A stretch of DNA of 14,884 nucleotides from JBFWQM01 sp050249455. GTDB lineage: Bacteria; Pseudomonadota; Alphaproteobacteria; MPNO01; VGEU01. The stretch lies in assembly GCA_050249455.1 (NCBI GenBank), contig JBFWQM010000134.1, positions 1 through 14,884 of the forward strand. Reading direction: 5' to 3'. The notes under the pieces were generated by a model. The model made no database searches. It was given only the letters and a program-made list of their open reading frames with translations, and was not told the DNA's origin. Below, piece after piece: positions 1 through 6,748 of the stretch. Position numbers and translations under genes: made by a program. Each line of letters begins with the position of its first letter. Position 1 is the first letter of the stretch.

Positions 1-368
<368 letters not shown>

Positions 369-373
369 CCATC

Positions 374-817
374 ATGACCGGCCGGCTGAAGCTGCGCGCC
401 ACCGACGCCGAGGACCTCGCGGTCATCTCCTCCCACCTGCAGGACGCGGTGGTGCCGCTGAAGGACGTCGGCTTCTTCCCGGAGGACCGCCGGTTCGTTC
501 TGGTCGCCGCCCGGTTCCGCTGGGAGGAGGCGGGGCTGGAGCCGCCGGCCCCCGGCCGCATCTACGAACGGGTGCGCTGCGGCGTCCGCTTCGAGGACGT
601 CGGGCGGGTGCAGCATCGCGGGCTGGACCGCCGCCAGCCGGGCCAGATCCTGTCGCTGCTCGCCATCGAGGGCGGCGAGGGGTTCATCGACCTGGTTTTC
701 TCCGCCGGCGCCGTCATCCGCCTCCACGTCGGGCGCATCCTGTGCCAGGCCGAGGACCTCGGCGAGCCCTGGCCCACCCAGTGGCGCCCCGCCCACCCGG
801 CGGACGGGGACGGGTAA
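374..817 (+). CDS. DUF2948 family protein
   Basis: This 147-residue protein matches what I know of DUF2948, a family of about 140-150 residues found beside murA in alphaproteobacteria; its function is unknown. Visible blocks are LRATDAEDLAVISSHLQDA near the N-terminus, then FRWEE (about residues 48-52), YERVRCGVRFEDV (64-76) and a C-terminal GGEGFIDLVFSAGAVIRLHV stretch ending in CQAEDLGEPWPTQWRP. There is no signal peptide and no membrane segment, so it is probably cytosolic. The ATG lies 5 nt after the murA stop, which suggests co-transcription and perhaps translational coupling, since no strong Shine-Dalgarno is seen. The downstream gap holds a palindromic repeat, so the following his genes may be separately transcribed. 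Confidence 0.85.
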   Translation: MTGRLKLRATDAEDLAVISSHLQDAVVPLKDVGFFPEDRRFVLVAARFRWEEAGLEPPAPGRIYERVRCGVRFEDVGRVQHRGLDRRQPGQILSLLAIEGGEGFIDLVFSAGAVIRLHVGRILCQAEDLGEPWPTQWRPAHPADGDG

Positions 818-887
818 GGCCGGCGAGAGGTTCTCCGGTAGAGGCGGACCTCGGAACGACAGCCTTGGGAAACGGCCTCGACGCTGC

Positions 888-979
888 GTAGGGGCGGGTT
901 TCAAACCCGCCCGCGGCTTTCGGTCCGGCACCGGCGCAAGGAAAACCGAAAACAGGGCGGGTTTGAAACCCGCCCCTAC
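888..979. repeat. Palindromic intergenic repeat (MITE/REP-like), 24-nt perfect inverted arms
   Basis: The arms 888-911 and 956-979 are exact reverse complements over 24 nt. Each arm is itself a near-perfect palindrome, GGGCGGGTTT-C-AAACCCGCCC, so two small hairpins or one long hairpin could form. A further inner pair, TTTCGGT (918-924) and ACCGAAA, lies between them. Read through, it gives the peptide pattern GAGFKPA / GLKPAPT, which I recognise from the mis-annotated tails of many bacterial ORFs. No encoded protein or target-site duplication was identified. Confidence 0.85.
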
Positions 980-1055
980 ATATCTTCGGAGCATATCGCG
1001 AGGCGGCACGGGCTTTCCAGCGGCCGCACGGGAAGTCATTTATTCGTGCTGCTGG

Positions 1056-1061
1056 TATAAG
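1056..1061 (+). promoter_or_regulatory. Possible -10 box of a hisG promoter
   Basis: TATAAG lies 51 nt upstream of the proposed hisG GTG start, in a locally AT-richer patch (TCATTTATTCG) within otherwise very GC-rich DNA. No good -35 box is present at the expected distance, so this is only a candidate. Confidence 0.25.
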
Positions 1062-1112
1062 ACGGGCCTGACAAGCGAGGGGTCGGCGGGGCCGGCCCGG
1101 TGGAGAGACGTG

Positions 1113-1775
1113 GTGCTGACGAACGAGCCGCTGGTGATGGCATTGCCCAAGGGCCGCATCCTGTCGGAGGCGATGCCGCTGCTGCTCCGCGCCGGCATCG
1201 AGCCAGAGGCTGAGTTCAGCGACGAGGACTCGCGCCAGCTCCAGTTCGCCACCAACGTGCCCAACCTGTCCTTGATCCGGGTGCGCAGCTTCGACGTCGC
1301 GACCTTCGTCGCGTTCGGCGCCGCCCAGCTCGGCATCGCCGGCAACGACGTCGTGATGGAGTTCGACTACCCGGAGCTCTACGCGCCGCTCGACCTCGGC
1401 ATCGGCCGCTGCCGGCTGTCGGTCGCCGAGCCGGCGGAGTACGCCGACGACGACGACACCCAGCGCTGGAGCCACGTCCGCGTCGCGACCAAGTACCCGG
1501 AGATCACCCGCCGCCACTTCGCCGCGCGCGGCGTGCAGGCCGAGTGCGTCAAGCTCAACGGCGCGCTGGAACTGGCGCCGAGCCTGGGGCTGTGCCGGCG
1601 CATCGTCGACCTGGTCGCCACCGGCGCGACCCTGAAGGCCAACGGCCTGGTCGAGATCGAGCGCATCGCAGACGTCACCTCGCGGCTGATCGTCAACCGC
1701 ACCGCGATGAAGACGCGGCCGGAGGAGATCGGCCGCTGGATCGAGCGGATGCGGGAGTCCGTCGATGGCGCTTAG
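1113..1775 (+). CDS. hisG: ATP phosphoribosyltransferase catalytic subunit, short form
   Basis: HisG condenses ATP with PRPP, the first and feedback-regulated step of histidine synthesis. The 220-residue product has ALPKGR near the N-terminus and the PRPP-binding signature DLVATGATLKANGL at about residues 166-179, preceded by NGALELAPSLGL. It ends soon after this and lacks the C-terminal regulatory domain of the roughly 290-300-residue long form. This is therefore the short form, which in known systems needs HisZ, a histidyl-tRNA-synthetase paralog; no hisZ lies in the window. Two adjacent GTG codons (1110 and 1113) could start it; GGAG at 1102-1105 is 7 nt from 1113, so I chose the latter. 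The longer frame back to 963 runs through a repeat and is unlikely. It overlaps hisD by 11 nt. Confidence 0.95.
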   Translation: MLTNEPLVMALPKGRILSEAMPLLLRAGIEPEAEFSDEDSRQLQFATNVPNLSLIRVRSFDVATFVAFGAAQLGIAGNDVVMEFDYPELYAPLDLGIGRCRLSVAEPAEYADDDDTQRWSHVRVATKYPEITRRHFAARGVQAECVKLNGALELAPSLGLCRRIVDLVATGATLKANGLVEIERIADVTSRLIVNRTAMKTRPEEIGRWIERMRESVDGA

Positions 1776-3075
1776 GCTGGATGGGCGCAGCCCGGGCTTC
1801 GCCGACCGCTTCGCCGCCTTCCTCGCCCACCGCCGCGCCGAGGAGGCGGACGTCTCCGCCGCCGTCGCCGCCATCGTGGACGACGTGCGCGCACGCGGCG
1901 ACGCGGCGCTGCTCGACTGCACCGCCCGCTTCGACCGGCTGAAAGTAGACAGCGTGGCCGCGCTCGCGGTCACGCGCGAGGAGGTCGCGGCGGCGACCGC
2001 GCGGTGCGACGCCGCGGCGCTCGCCGCGCTGCGTGTCGCGGCCGAGCGGATCGAGGCATTCCACCGCCGCCAGCTCCCCGACGCGATCGACTACGTCGAT
2101 GCCGCCGGCGTGCGGCTCGGCGCGCGGTGGACGCCGGTCGGCGCGGCCGGGCTCTACGTGCCGGGCGGCACCGCGGCCTATCCCAGCTCGGTGCTGATGA
2201 ACGCCATCCCGGCCAAGGTCGCCGGCGTGCCGCGCATCGCGATGGTGGTGCCCTCGCCCGACGGCGTGCTGAACCCGCTGGTGCTGGCCGCGGCCGGCCT
2301 CGCCGGCGTGTCGGAGATCTGGCGCATCGGCGGCGCGCAGGCGATCGCCGCGCTCGCCTACGGCACCGCGACGATCCGGCCGGTGGACAAGATCGTCGGG
2401 CCCGGCAACGCCTATGTCGCCACCGCCAAGCGCATGGTGTTCGGCACCGTCGGCATCGACATGATCGCCGGCCCGTCGGAGATCCTGGTGGTGGCCGATG
2501 GCGCCAACGACCCGGCGTGGATCGCCGCCGACCTCCTGTCGCAGGCCGAGCACGACCCGGCGGCGCAGTCGATCCTGATCACCGACGACGCGGCATTCGC
2601 CGACGCCGTGGAGGCGGCGGTGCAGGCGCACCTGACCAAGCTGCCGCGCGCAACGGTCGCGGCGGCGAGCTGGGCGGCGCACGGCGCGGTCATCCTGGTC
2701 GGCACGCTGGGCGACGCCGTGCCGCTGGTCGACGCCATCGCGCCGGAGCACCTGGAGCTTGCCGTCGCCGACGCCGACGCGCTGGCGGGCAGGGTGCGCA
2801 ACGCCGGCGCCATCTTCCTCGGCCGCCACACGCCGGAGGCGATCGGCGACTACGTCGCCGGGCCGAACCACGTGCTGCCGACGTCGCGCAGCGCGCGGTT
2901 CTCCTCCGGCCTCGGCGTGCCCGAGTTCCTCAAGCGCACCACCCTGGTGCGCTGCGACGCCGGAGCGCTGGCGGCGATCGGCCCGTCCGCGGTGGCGCTG
3001 GCCGAGGCCGAAGGGCTTGCCGCGCACGCGCTCTCGGTGGCGATCCGGCTGGGCGACCGCGGCCGTGACCGATAA
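1765..3075 (+). CDS. hisD: Histidinol dehydrogenase
   Basis: HisD is the Zn- and NAD-dependent enzyme that oxidises L-histidinol through histidinal to L-histidine, the last two steps of the pathway. The length (436 aa) is normal for the family. Visible blocks are the GLYVPGGTAAYPSSVLMNAIPAK region, IGGAQAIAALAYGT, KIVGPGNAYVATAKR and AGPSEILV, followed by SQAEHDP with the zinc-ligand Gln and His. IAPEHLEL carries the catalytic Glu328-His329, GDYVAGPNHVLPT carries the zinc-ligand Asp, and a terminal LAAHALSVAIR carries the last His. All expected catalytic residues are present. The ATG at 1765 lies inside the end of hisG and has GGGAG 7 nt upstream; it overlaps the UPF0262 gene by 11 nt, so the three are very probably translated from one message. 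Confidence 0.98.
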   Translation: MALRLDGRSPGFADRFAAFLAHRRAEEADVSAAVAAIVDDVRARGDAALLDCTARFDRLKVDSVAALAVTREEVAAATARCDAAALAALRVAAERIEAFHRRQLPDAIDYVDAAGVRLGARWTPVGAAGLYVPGGTAAYPSSVLMNAIPAKVAGVPRIAMVVPSPDGVLNPLVLAAAGLAGVSEIWRIGGAQAIAALAYGTATIRPVDKIVGPGNAYVATAKRMVFGTVGIDMIAGPSEILVVADGANDPAWIAADLLSQAEHDPAAQSILITDDAAFADAVEAAVQAHLTKLPRATVAAASWAAHGAVILVGTLGDAVPLVDAIAPEHLELAVADADALAGRVRNAGAIFLGRHTPEAIGDYVAGPNHVLPTSRSARFSSGLGVPEFLKRTTLVRCDAGALAAIGPSAVALAEAEGLAAHALSVAIRLGDRGRDR

Positions 3076-3541
3076 TCCCAAGCGGATCGCCCGGGTCCAT
3101 TTCGACGAGAGCGCGCTCGGCGGCCGCGGTCCGGAGGCCGAGCACGAGCGCCGGGTGGCCGTGTTCGACCTCCTGGAGGAGAACGCGTTCGGGCTGGTCG
3201 GCCACGACGGCGGGCCGTATGCGCTCTATCTCGGCATCCGCGAGAACCGCATCGTGCTCGACGTGCGGCTGGACGACGAGACGCGGCTGCACGAGATGCG
3301 GCTGTCGCTGACCCCGTTCCGCTCGATCATCCGCGACTACTTCACGGTGTGCGACAGCTACGTGGAGGCGATCAAGACCGCGAGCCCGTCGCGCATCGAG
3401 GCGCTCGACATGGGCCGCCGCGGCCTGCACAACGAGGGCGCGACGATCCTGCGCGACCGGCTGGCGCACCGCATCGAGATGGACGTCGATACCGCGCGCC
3501 GGCTGTTCACGCTGATCTGCGCGCTGCACGCGAAGGTGTAG
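3065..3541 (+). CDS. UPF0262 family protein
   Basis: A 158-residue protein matching UPF0262, an alphaproteobacterial family of about 160 residues and unknown function, usually found between hisD and a LMW phosphatase gene, exactly as here. Characteristic stretches are IARVHFDES near the start, EHERRVAVFDLLEENAF (about 24-40), LSLTPFRSIIRDYFTVCDSY (about 81-100), DMGRRGLHNEGA (about 116-127) and the terminal RRLFTLICALHAKV. No signal peptide or membrane segment is seen; the protein is rich in charged residues and probably cytosolic. The GTG at 3065 is inside the hisD 3' end (11-nt overlap) and lacks a clear Shine-Dalgarno, which fits coupled translation. Genomic position alone does not establish a role in histidine synthesis. 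Confidence 0.9.
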   Translation: MTDNPKRIARVHFDESALGGRGPEAEHERRVAVFDLLEENAFGLVGHDGGPYALYLGIRENRIVLDVRLDDETRLHEMRLSLTPFRSIIRDYFTVCDSYVEAIKTASPSRIEALDMGRRGLHNEGATILRDRLAHRIEMDVDTARRLFTLICALHAKV

Positions 3542-3543
3542 CC

Positions 3544-3981
3544 GTGCGCGCGCCGCAGAGCGTCCTGTTCGTGTGCAGCGAGAACGCGCTGCGCTCGCCG
3601 ATGGCGGAGGCGATCGCCAAGCGGCTGCACGGCGCGACCGTCTATATCGATTCCGCCGGCGTGCGCGACGGCGAACTGGACGCGCTGGCCGTGGCTGTGC
3701 TCGACGAGATCGGCGTCGACCTGTCGCAGCACCGCGCCAAGCGGCTTGAGGACCTCAACGACACCTCGTTCGACCTGGTCGTCACCCTGAGCCCGGAGGC
3801 GCACCACTGGGCGCTGCAGATGAGCCGCGCCAGCGCCGCGGAGGTGGAATACTGGGTCACCGCCGACCCGTCGGCGATCGAGGGCACCCGCGACATGCGC
3901 CTGCAAGCCTACCGCGAGTTGCGCGACATGCTGATCGCGCGCATCGCCGCCCGGCTGGCCGACTCCCCGGCCGCCGGCTGA
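3544..3981 (+). CDS. Low-molecular-weight protein-tyrosine-phosphatase / arsenate-reductase-like protein
   Basis: A 145-residue protein of the LMW-PTP fold, normal length for the family. The catalytic P-loop is near the N-terminus: VCSENALRSP, giving the C(X)5R motif with Cys11 and Arg17. Asp108 in TADPS is placed like the general-acid Asp of the DP motif of LMW-PTPs. Members dephosphorylate phosphotyrosine or, in the ArsC branch, reduce arsenate with help from thioredoxin-type cysteines. I see no other cysteine in the product, which argues against the triple-cysteine ArsC mechanism. GTG 3544 follows the UPF0262 stop by 2 nt and has AAGG 7 nt upstream. The substrate is unknown. The stop abuts the stop of the convergent DUF1772-like gene with no spacer. 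Confidence 0.88.
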   Translation: MRAPQSVLFVCSENALRSPMAEAIAKRLHGATVYIDSAGVRDGELDALAVAVLDEIGVDLSQHRAKRLEDLNDTSFDLVVTLSPEAHHWALQMSRASAAEVEYWVTADPSAIEGTRDMRLQAYRELRDMLIARIAARLADSPAAG

Positions 3982-4443
3982 TCAGGCGGCGAGGCGCGCC
4001 GGGCTCGCCACGGCCGCGCCGATCGCTGCGGCGAAAGCGGCGAGGTTCAGCATGGCGCCGCCGGCATGCGCGTACTCCCATCGCGCGCGCAGCGCCTGCC
4101 AGCCATCCGGCAGCATCGTCCAGTTCGCCGTCGCCTGGTTAACCGGATAGGTGAAGGCGAAGAACACCGCCAGCGCGCCGGCCAGGCACAGGAACGACGC
4201 CAGCGCCAGGCGGAACGCACGCCGGCGGCGGCGCACGATCGCCGCCAGCGCCGCGGTCGCGGCCAGGGCGGCGACCGCCACCACGCCGGACAGCGACCAG
4301 CCGCGATAGATCTGCTGCACGACGAGATAGTCGGGCCCCGCCATGCCGATCTTGTGCGGCAGCTCCATCGCGTGGGCCAGTGCCGGCACCATGTAGAGCC
4401 CGGTGAGCAGCACGGCGGCGAAGCGCGCGGTGTCCAGGTTCAT
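3982..4443 (-). CDS. DUF1772-like (anthrone-oxygenase family) small membrane protein
   Basis: A 153-residue hydrophobic protein with about four membrane segments: residues about 5-25, 48-70, 77-98 and 128-150. Between the third and fourth lies FTYPVNQATANW, followed by WEYAHAGGAMLN. The pattern of PVN, a Trp, then R-W-E-x-x-H-A resembles DUF1772 proteins, some fungal members of which act in anthrone oxidation; the bacterial role is unknown. On the minus strand the ATG at 4443 is preceded by GAAGGGA about 7 nt upstream, a good ribosome site. The frame stays open further upstream, but that part is Arg/Pro-rich and antisense to maf, so it is rejected. It is the only reversed gene in the block and occupies the place where relatives often have infA. 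Confidence 0.7.
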   Translation of the reverse strand: MNLDTARFAAVLLTGLYMVPALAHAMELPHKIGMAGPDYLVVQQIYRGWSLSGVVAVAALAATAALAAIVRRRRRAFRLALASFLCLAGALAVFFAFTYPVNQATANWTMLPDGWQALRARWEYAHAGGAMLNLAAFAAAIGAAVASPARLAA

Positions 4444-4644
4444 CGGCGATCCCTTCAGGTCTGACGGCAACGACGGCCGCGGCGTCCGGTTCCGCCGGCA
4501 GGGCTTGACCCGCCTGGGATGGAAAGGGAAGCTGCCGCCCACTCGCACCAGGGGGAACGGAACGCTGAGACGACGCGCGCACGACGCCGCAACGACCCGC
4601 CGGACCGCCGGCCGGCGGCGCAGCCGCACGCCGCAGCCGCCGCG

Positions 4645-5268
4645 ATGACGGACGCGCGTGCCATGCTGCGGTTGGTCCTGGCCTCGGGATCGCCGCGTCG
4701 CCTCGACCTCCTGCGCCAGGTCGGGATCGAGCCGGACCTCGTGGACCCCGCCGACATCGACGAAACGCCCGGGCGCGACGAGCTGCCGCCGGCGCTGGCG
4801 CTGCGGCTGGCGGCGGCGAAGGCGCAGGCGGTCGCGGCGCGGCACCCGGCCTCGTTCGTCCTCGCCGCCGATACCGTCGTCGCCTGCGGCCGGCGCGTCC
4901 TGCCCAAGGCCGAGGACGCCGCGACCGCGCGGCGCTGCCTGAAGCTGCTGTCCGGACGGCGCCACCGGGTGATCGGCGGCGTCGCGCTGATTTCGCCGGA
5001 CGGGCGGCTGCGCAGCCGGCGGGTGGTCACCGTGGTCAGCTTCAAACGCCTGACCGCGCCGGAGGTCGAGGGCTACGTCGCGTCGGGCGAATGGCGCGGC
5101 AAGGCCGGCGGCTACGCGATCCAGGGCCGCGCCGGCGCCTTCGCCACCCGCATCAACGGCTCCTACCCCAACGTCGTCGGGCTACCGCTGTACGAGACGC
5201 TGGCGCTGCTGCAGGGCGCCGGCTTCCGCGTGCCGCCGCCGGCCTGCGCGGACGCGCCAACGCGATGA
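4645..5268 (+). CDS. maf: Maf family nucleoside triphosphate pyrophosphatase
   Basis: Maf proteins hydrolyse non-canonical or excess NTPs (dTTP/UTP in the YhdE branch) to NMP and pyrophosphate and have been linked to septum control. The 207-residue product shows LVLASGSPRRLDLLRQVG (substrate loop SGSPRR, residues 14-19), LAADTVVACGRRVLPKAED with the catalytic-region Asp76, and KAGGYAIQGRAGAFATRINGSYPNVVGLPLYE near the C-terminus, all standard for the family. Linkage to rng matches the E. coli yhdE-rng pair, favouring the YhdE type. I chose ATG 4645; ATG 4663 is a possible alternative, and neither has a strong Shine-Dalgarno. The in-frame extension back to 4519 is Arg/His/Ala-rich and does not look like Maf. 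The 3' end overlaps rng in an ATGA. Confidence 0.93.
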   Translation: MTDARAMLRLVLASGSPRRLDLLRQVGIEPDLVDPADIDETPGRDELPPALALRLAAAKAQAVAARHPASFVLAADTVVACGRRVLPKAEDAATARRCLKLLSGRRHRVIGGVALISPDGRLRSRRVVTVVSFKRLTAPEVEGYVASGEWRGKAGGYAIQGRAGAFATRINGSYPNVVGLPLYETLALLQGAGFRVPPPACADAPTR

Positions 5269-6713
5269 CCGAGGAACTGCTGATCGAGGTGGTGCCGGGC
5301 CAGGTGCGCGCCGCCCTGGTCGCCGACGGCCGGCTGGTCGACCTGGTGATCGAGCGCGGCATGCGGCCGAGCCTGGTCGGCAACGTCTATCTCGGCCGCG
5401 TCCAGCGCGTGCTGCCGGGCATGGACGCGGCGTTCGTCGAGGTCGGCATCGGCCGCGCCGGCTTCCTCGACCTCGACGGCGCCCGCCCGCCCGGCGCCGC
5501 GCCCTACGACGGCGAGCGCATTGCCGACCACCTGTCGGAAGGCGAAGCGCTGCTGGTCCAGGTGACGCGCGACGCCATCGGCCGCAAGGGCGTGGAGCTC
5601 GACCGCCGCATCGCGCTGCCCGGCCGTCTCCTGGTCTACGCGCCGCTGCACCCAGGCATCGCGGTGTCGCGCCAGATCGTCGATGCGGCGGAGGAGAAGC
5701 GGCTGGCCGGCATCGCCGCGGCGCTGGCGGGCGAGGGCGAAGGCTTCATCGTGCGCACCTCGGCCGCCGATGCGACGGCCGACGAGATGGCGGAGGATGC
5801 GCGCATCCTGCGCTCGCTGTGGGCAGAGGCCGCGGCGGCCGCCCGCCCGGCGAAGGCGCCGGCGCTGGTGCACGCGGAGCCAGACGCCCTGTCGCGGGTC
5901 ATCCGCGACCACGCCGGCGAGCGCCACGCCGCCATCCGCATCGACAGCGACGCCGCGATGGCCGCGGCGCAGCGCTTCTGCCGCCGTCACCTGCCGCGGC
6001 TGGCCGACCGGCTGGTGCATCATCCCGGCCCGGCGAGCCTGTTCGCGCGGCACGGCGTGGACGAGGAGATCGACCGCGCCTTGTCGGCGCGCGTCGACCT
6101 GCCGTCCGGCGGCTTCCTGGTGATCGAGCCGACCGAGGCGCTGACGGCGGTGGACGTCAACACCGGCAGCTTCGTCGGCGACACCCGGCTGGCGGAGACC
6201 GTGCGACGCATCAACCTGGAGGCGGCCGAGGAGGTCGCGCGCCAGATCCGCGTGCGCAACCTGGGTGGCCTGATCGCCGTCGACTTCATCCATATGCAAG
6301 CCGACGCGGACTGGGAGGCGGTGGTCGGCGCGCTGCGCGCTGCCGTGACGGGCGACCGCTCGCCCTGCCGGGTGATTGGCAAGACCGCAGCGGGGCTGGT
6401 CGAGGTGACGCGGCGGCGGCGGCGCGAATCGCTGCTGCAGCTCGTCACCGAGGCGTGCCGGACCTGCGCCGGCACCGGGCGGGTGCGCCGGGCCGAGACC
6501 GTCGCCTACGAGATCCTGCGCGCGCTGGCTGCCGAAGCGGCGGTCTCGCCGCCGGGGGCGCTCACCGTCCGCGCCGCAGACGACGTCGTGGCGCTGCTGG
6601 AGGGCGAGCTGCGACCGGCGTTCGAGGGCGCCGTGGCGCGCACCGGCCGCCGGGTCGCGCTCCGCGTCGAGCCCGGGCCGTTTCGCGACCAGTTCGACAT
6701 TGTGCTAGACTGA
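5265..6713 (+). CDS. rng: Ribonuclease E/G family protein (RNase G-like)
   Basis: A single-strand-specific, 5'-monophosphate-sensing endoribonuclease for rRNA maturation and mRNA decay. At 482 aa it is RNase G-sized and lacks the long C-terminal scaffold of RNase E. An S1-like region (about residues 30-115) includes LVGNVYLGRVQRVLPGMDAA and GRAGFLDL. The DNase I-like catalytic region has AVDVNTGS with Asp297 and VDFIHM with Asp340. Their 43-residue spacing equals that of E. coli RNase E Asp303 and Asp346, the Mg-binding pair. The Zn-link motif is CRTCAGTGRV with Cys398 and Cys401. One difference: the usual FIDM is FIHM here. It shares an ATGA overlap with maf. No yacG gene follows, unlike in many relatives. 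Confidence 0.95.
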   Translation: MTEELLIEVVPGQVRAALVADGRLVDLVIERGMRPSLVGNVYLGRVQRVLPGMDAAFVEVGIGRAGFLDLDGARPPGAAPYDGERIADHLSEGEALLVQVTRDAIGRKGVELDRRIALPGRLLVYAPLHPGIAVSRQIVDAAEEKRLAGIAAALAGEGEGFIVRTSAADATADEMAEDARILRSLWAEAAAAARPAKAPALVHAEPDALSRVIRDHAGERHAAIRIDSDAAMAAAQRFCRRHLPRLADRLVHHPGPASLFARHGVDEEIDRALSARVDLPSGGFLVIEPTEALTAVDVNTGSFVGDTRLAETVRRINLEAAEEVARQIRVRNLGGLIAVDFIHMQADADWEAVVGALRAAVTGDRSPCRVIGKTAAGLVEVTRRRRRESLLQLVTEACRTCAGTGRVRRAETVAYEILRALAAEAAVSPPGALTVRAADDVVALLEGELRPAFEGAVARTGRRVALRVEPGPFRDQFDIVLD

Positions 6714-6748
6714 CCGAAACAGCGGACGACAACGCGAGGGGACCGTCG

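Larger units (their letters stand above)
818..1112. other. Intergenic region between the DUF2948 gene and hisG
   Basis: This 295-nt gap has no convincing gene. It contains a 92-nt palindromic repeat (888-979) and, nearer hisG, a possible -10 box (TATAAG, 1056-1061). A reading frame in phase with hisG is open back to 963, but its first part translates the repeat (KPAPT) and does not look like HisG, so I treat it as noncoding. Confidence 0.6.

Noticed and set aside
963..1112. N-terminal extension of HisG
   Set aside because: Its first codons lie in the palindromic repeat, and the sequence before the GTG starts has no HisG similarity. A Shine-Dalgarno supports 1113.
1693..3081. Long antisense open frame (462 codons) opposite hisD
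   Set aside because: The translation is Arg/Ala/His-rich without family motifs. It mirrors the codon bias of hisD in very GC-rich DNA, while the + strand has every HisD motif.
4505..4533. TTGACC as a -35 box for maf
   Set aside because: No acceptable -10 box lies at the proper distance, and the surrounding DNA is too GC-rich to judge.
4519..4644. N-terminal extension of Maf
   Set aside because: The extension is Arg/His/Ala-rich and unlike Maf, which normally begins a few residues before the SGSPRR loop.
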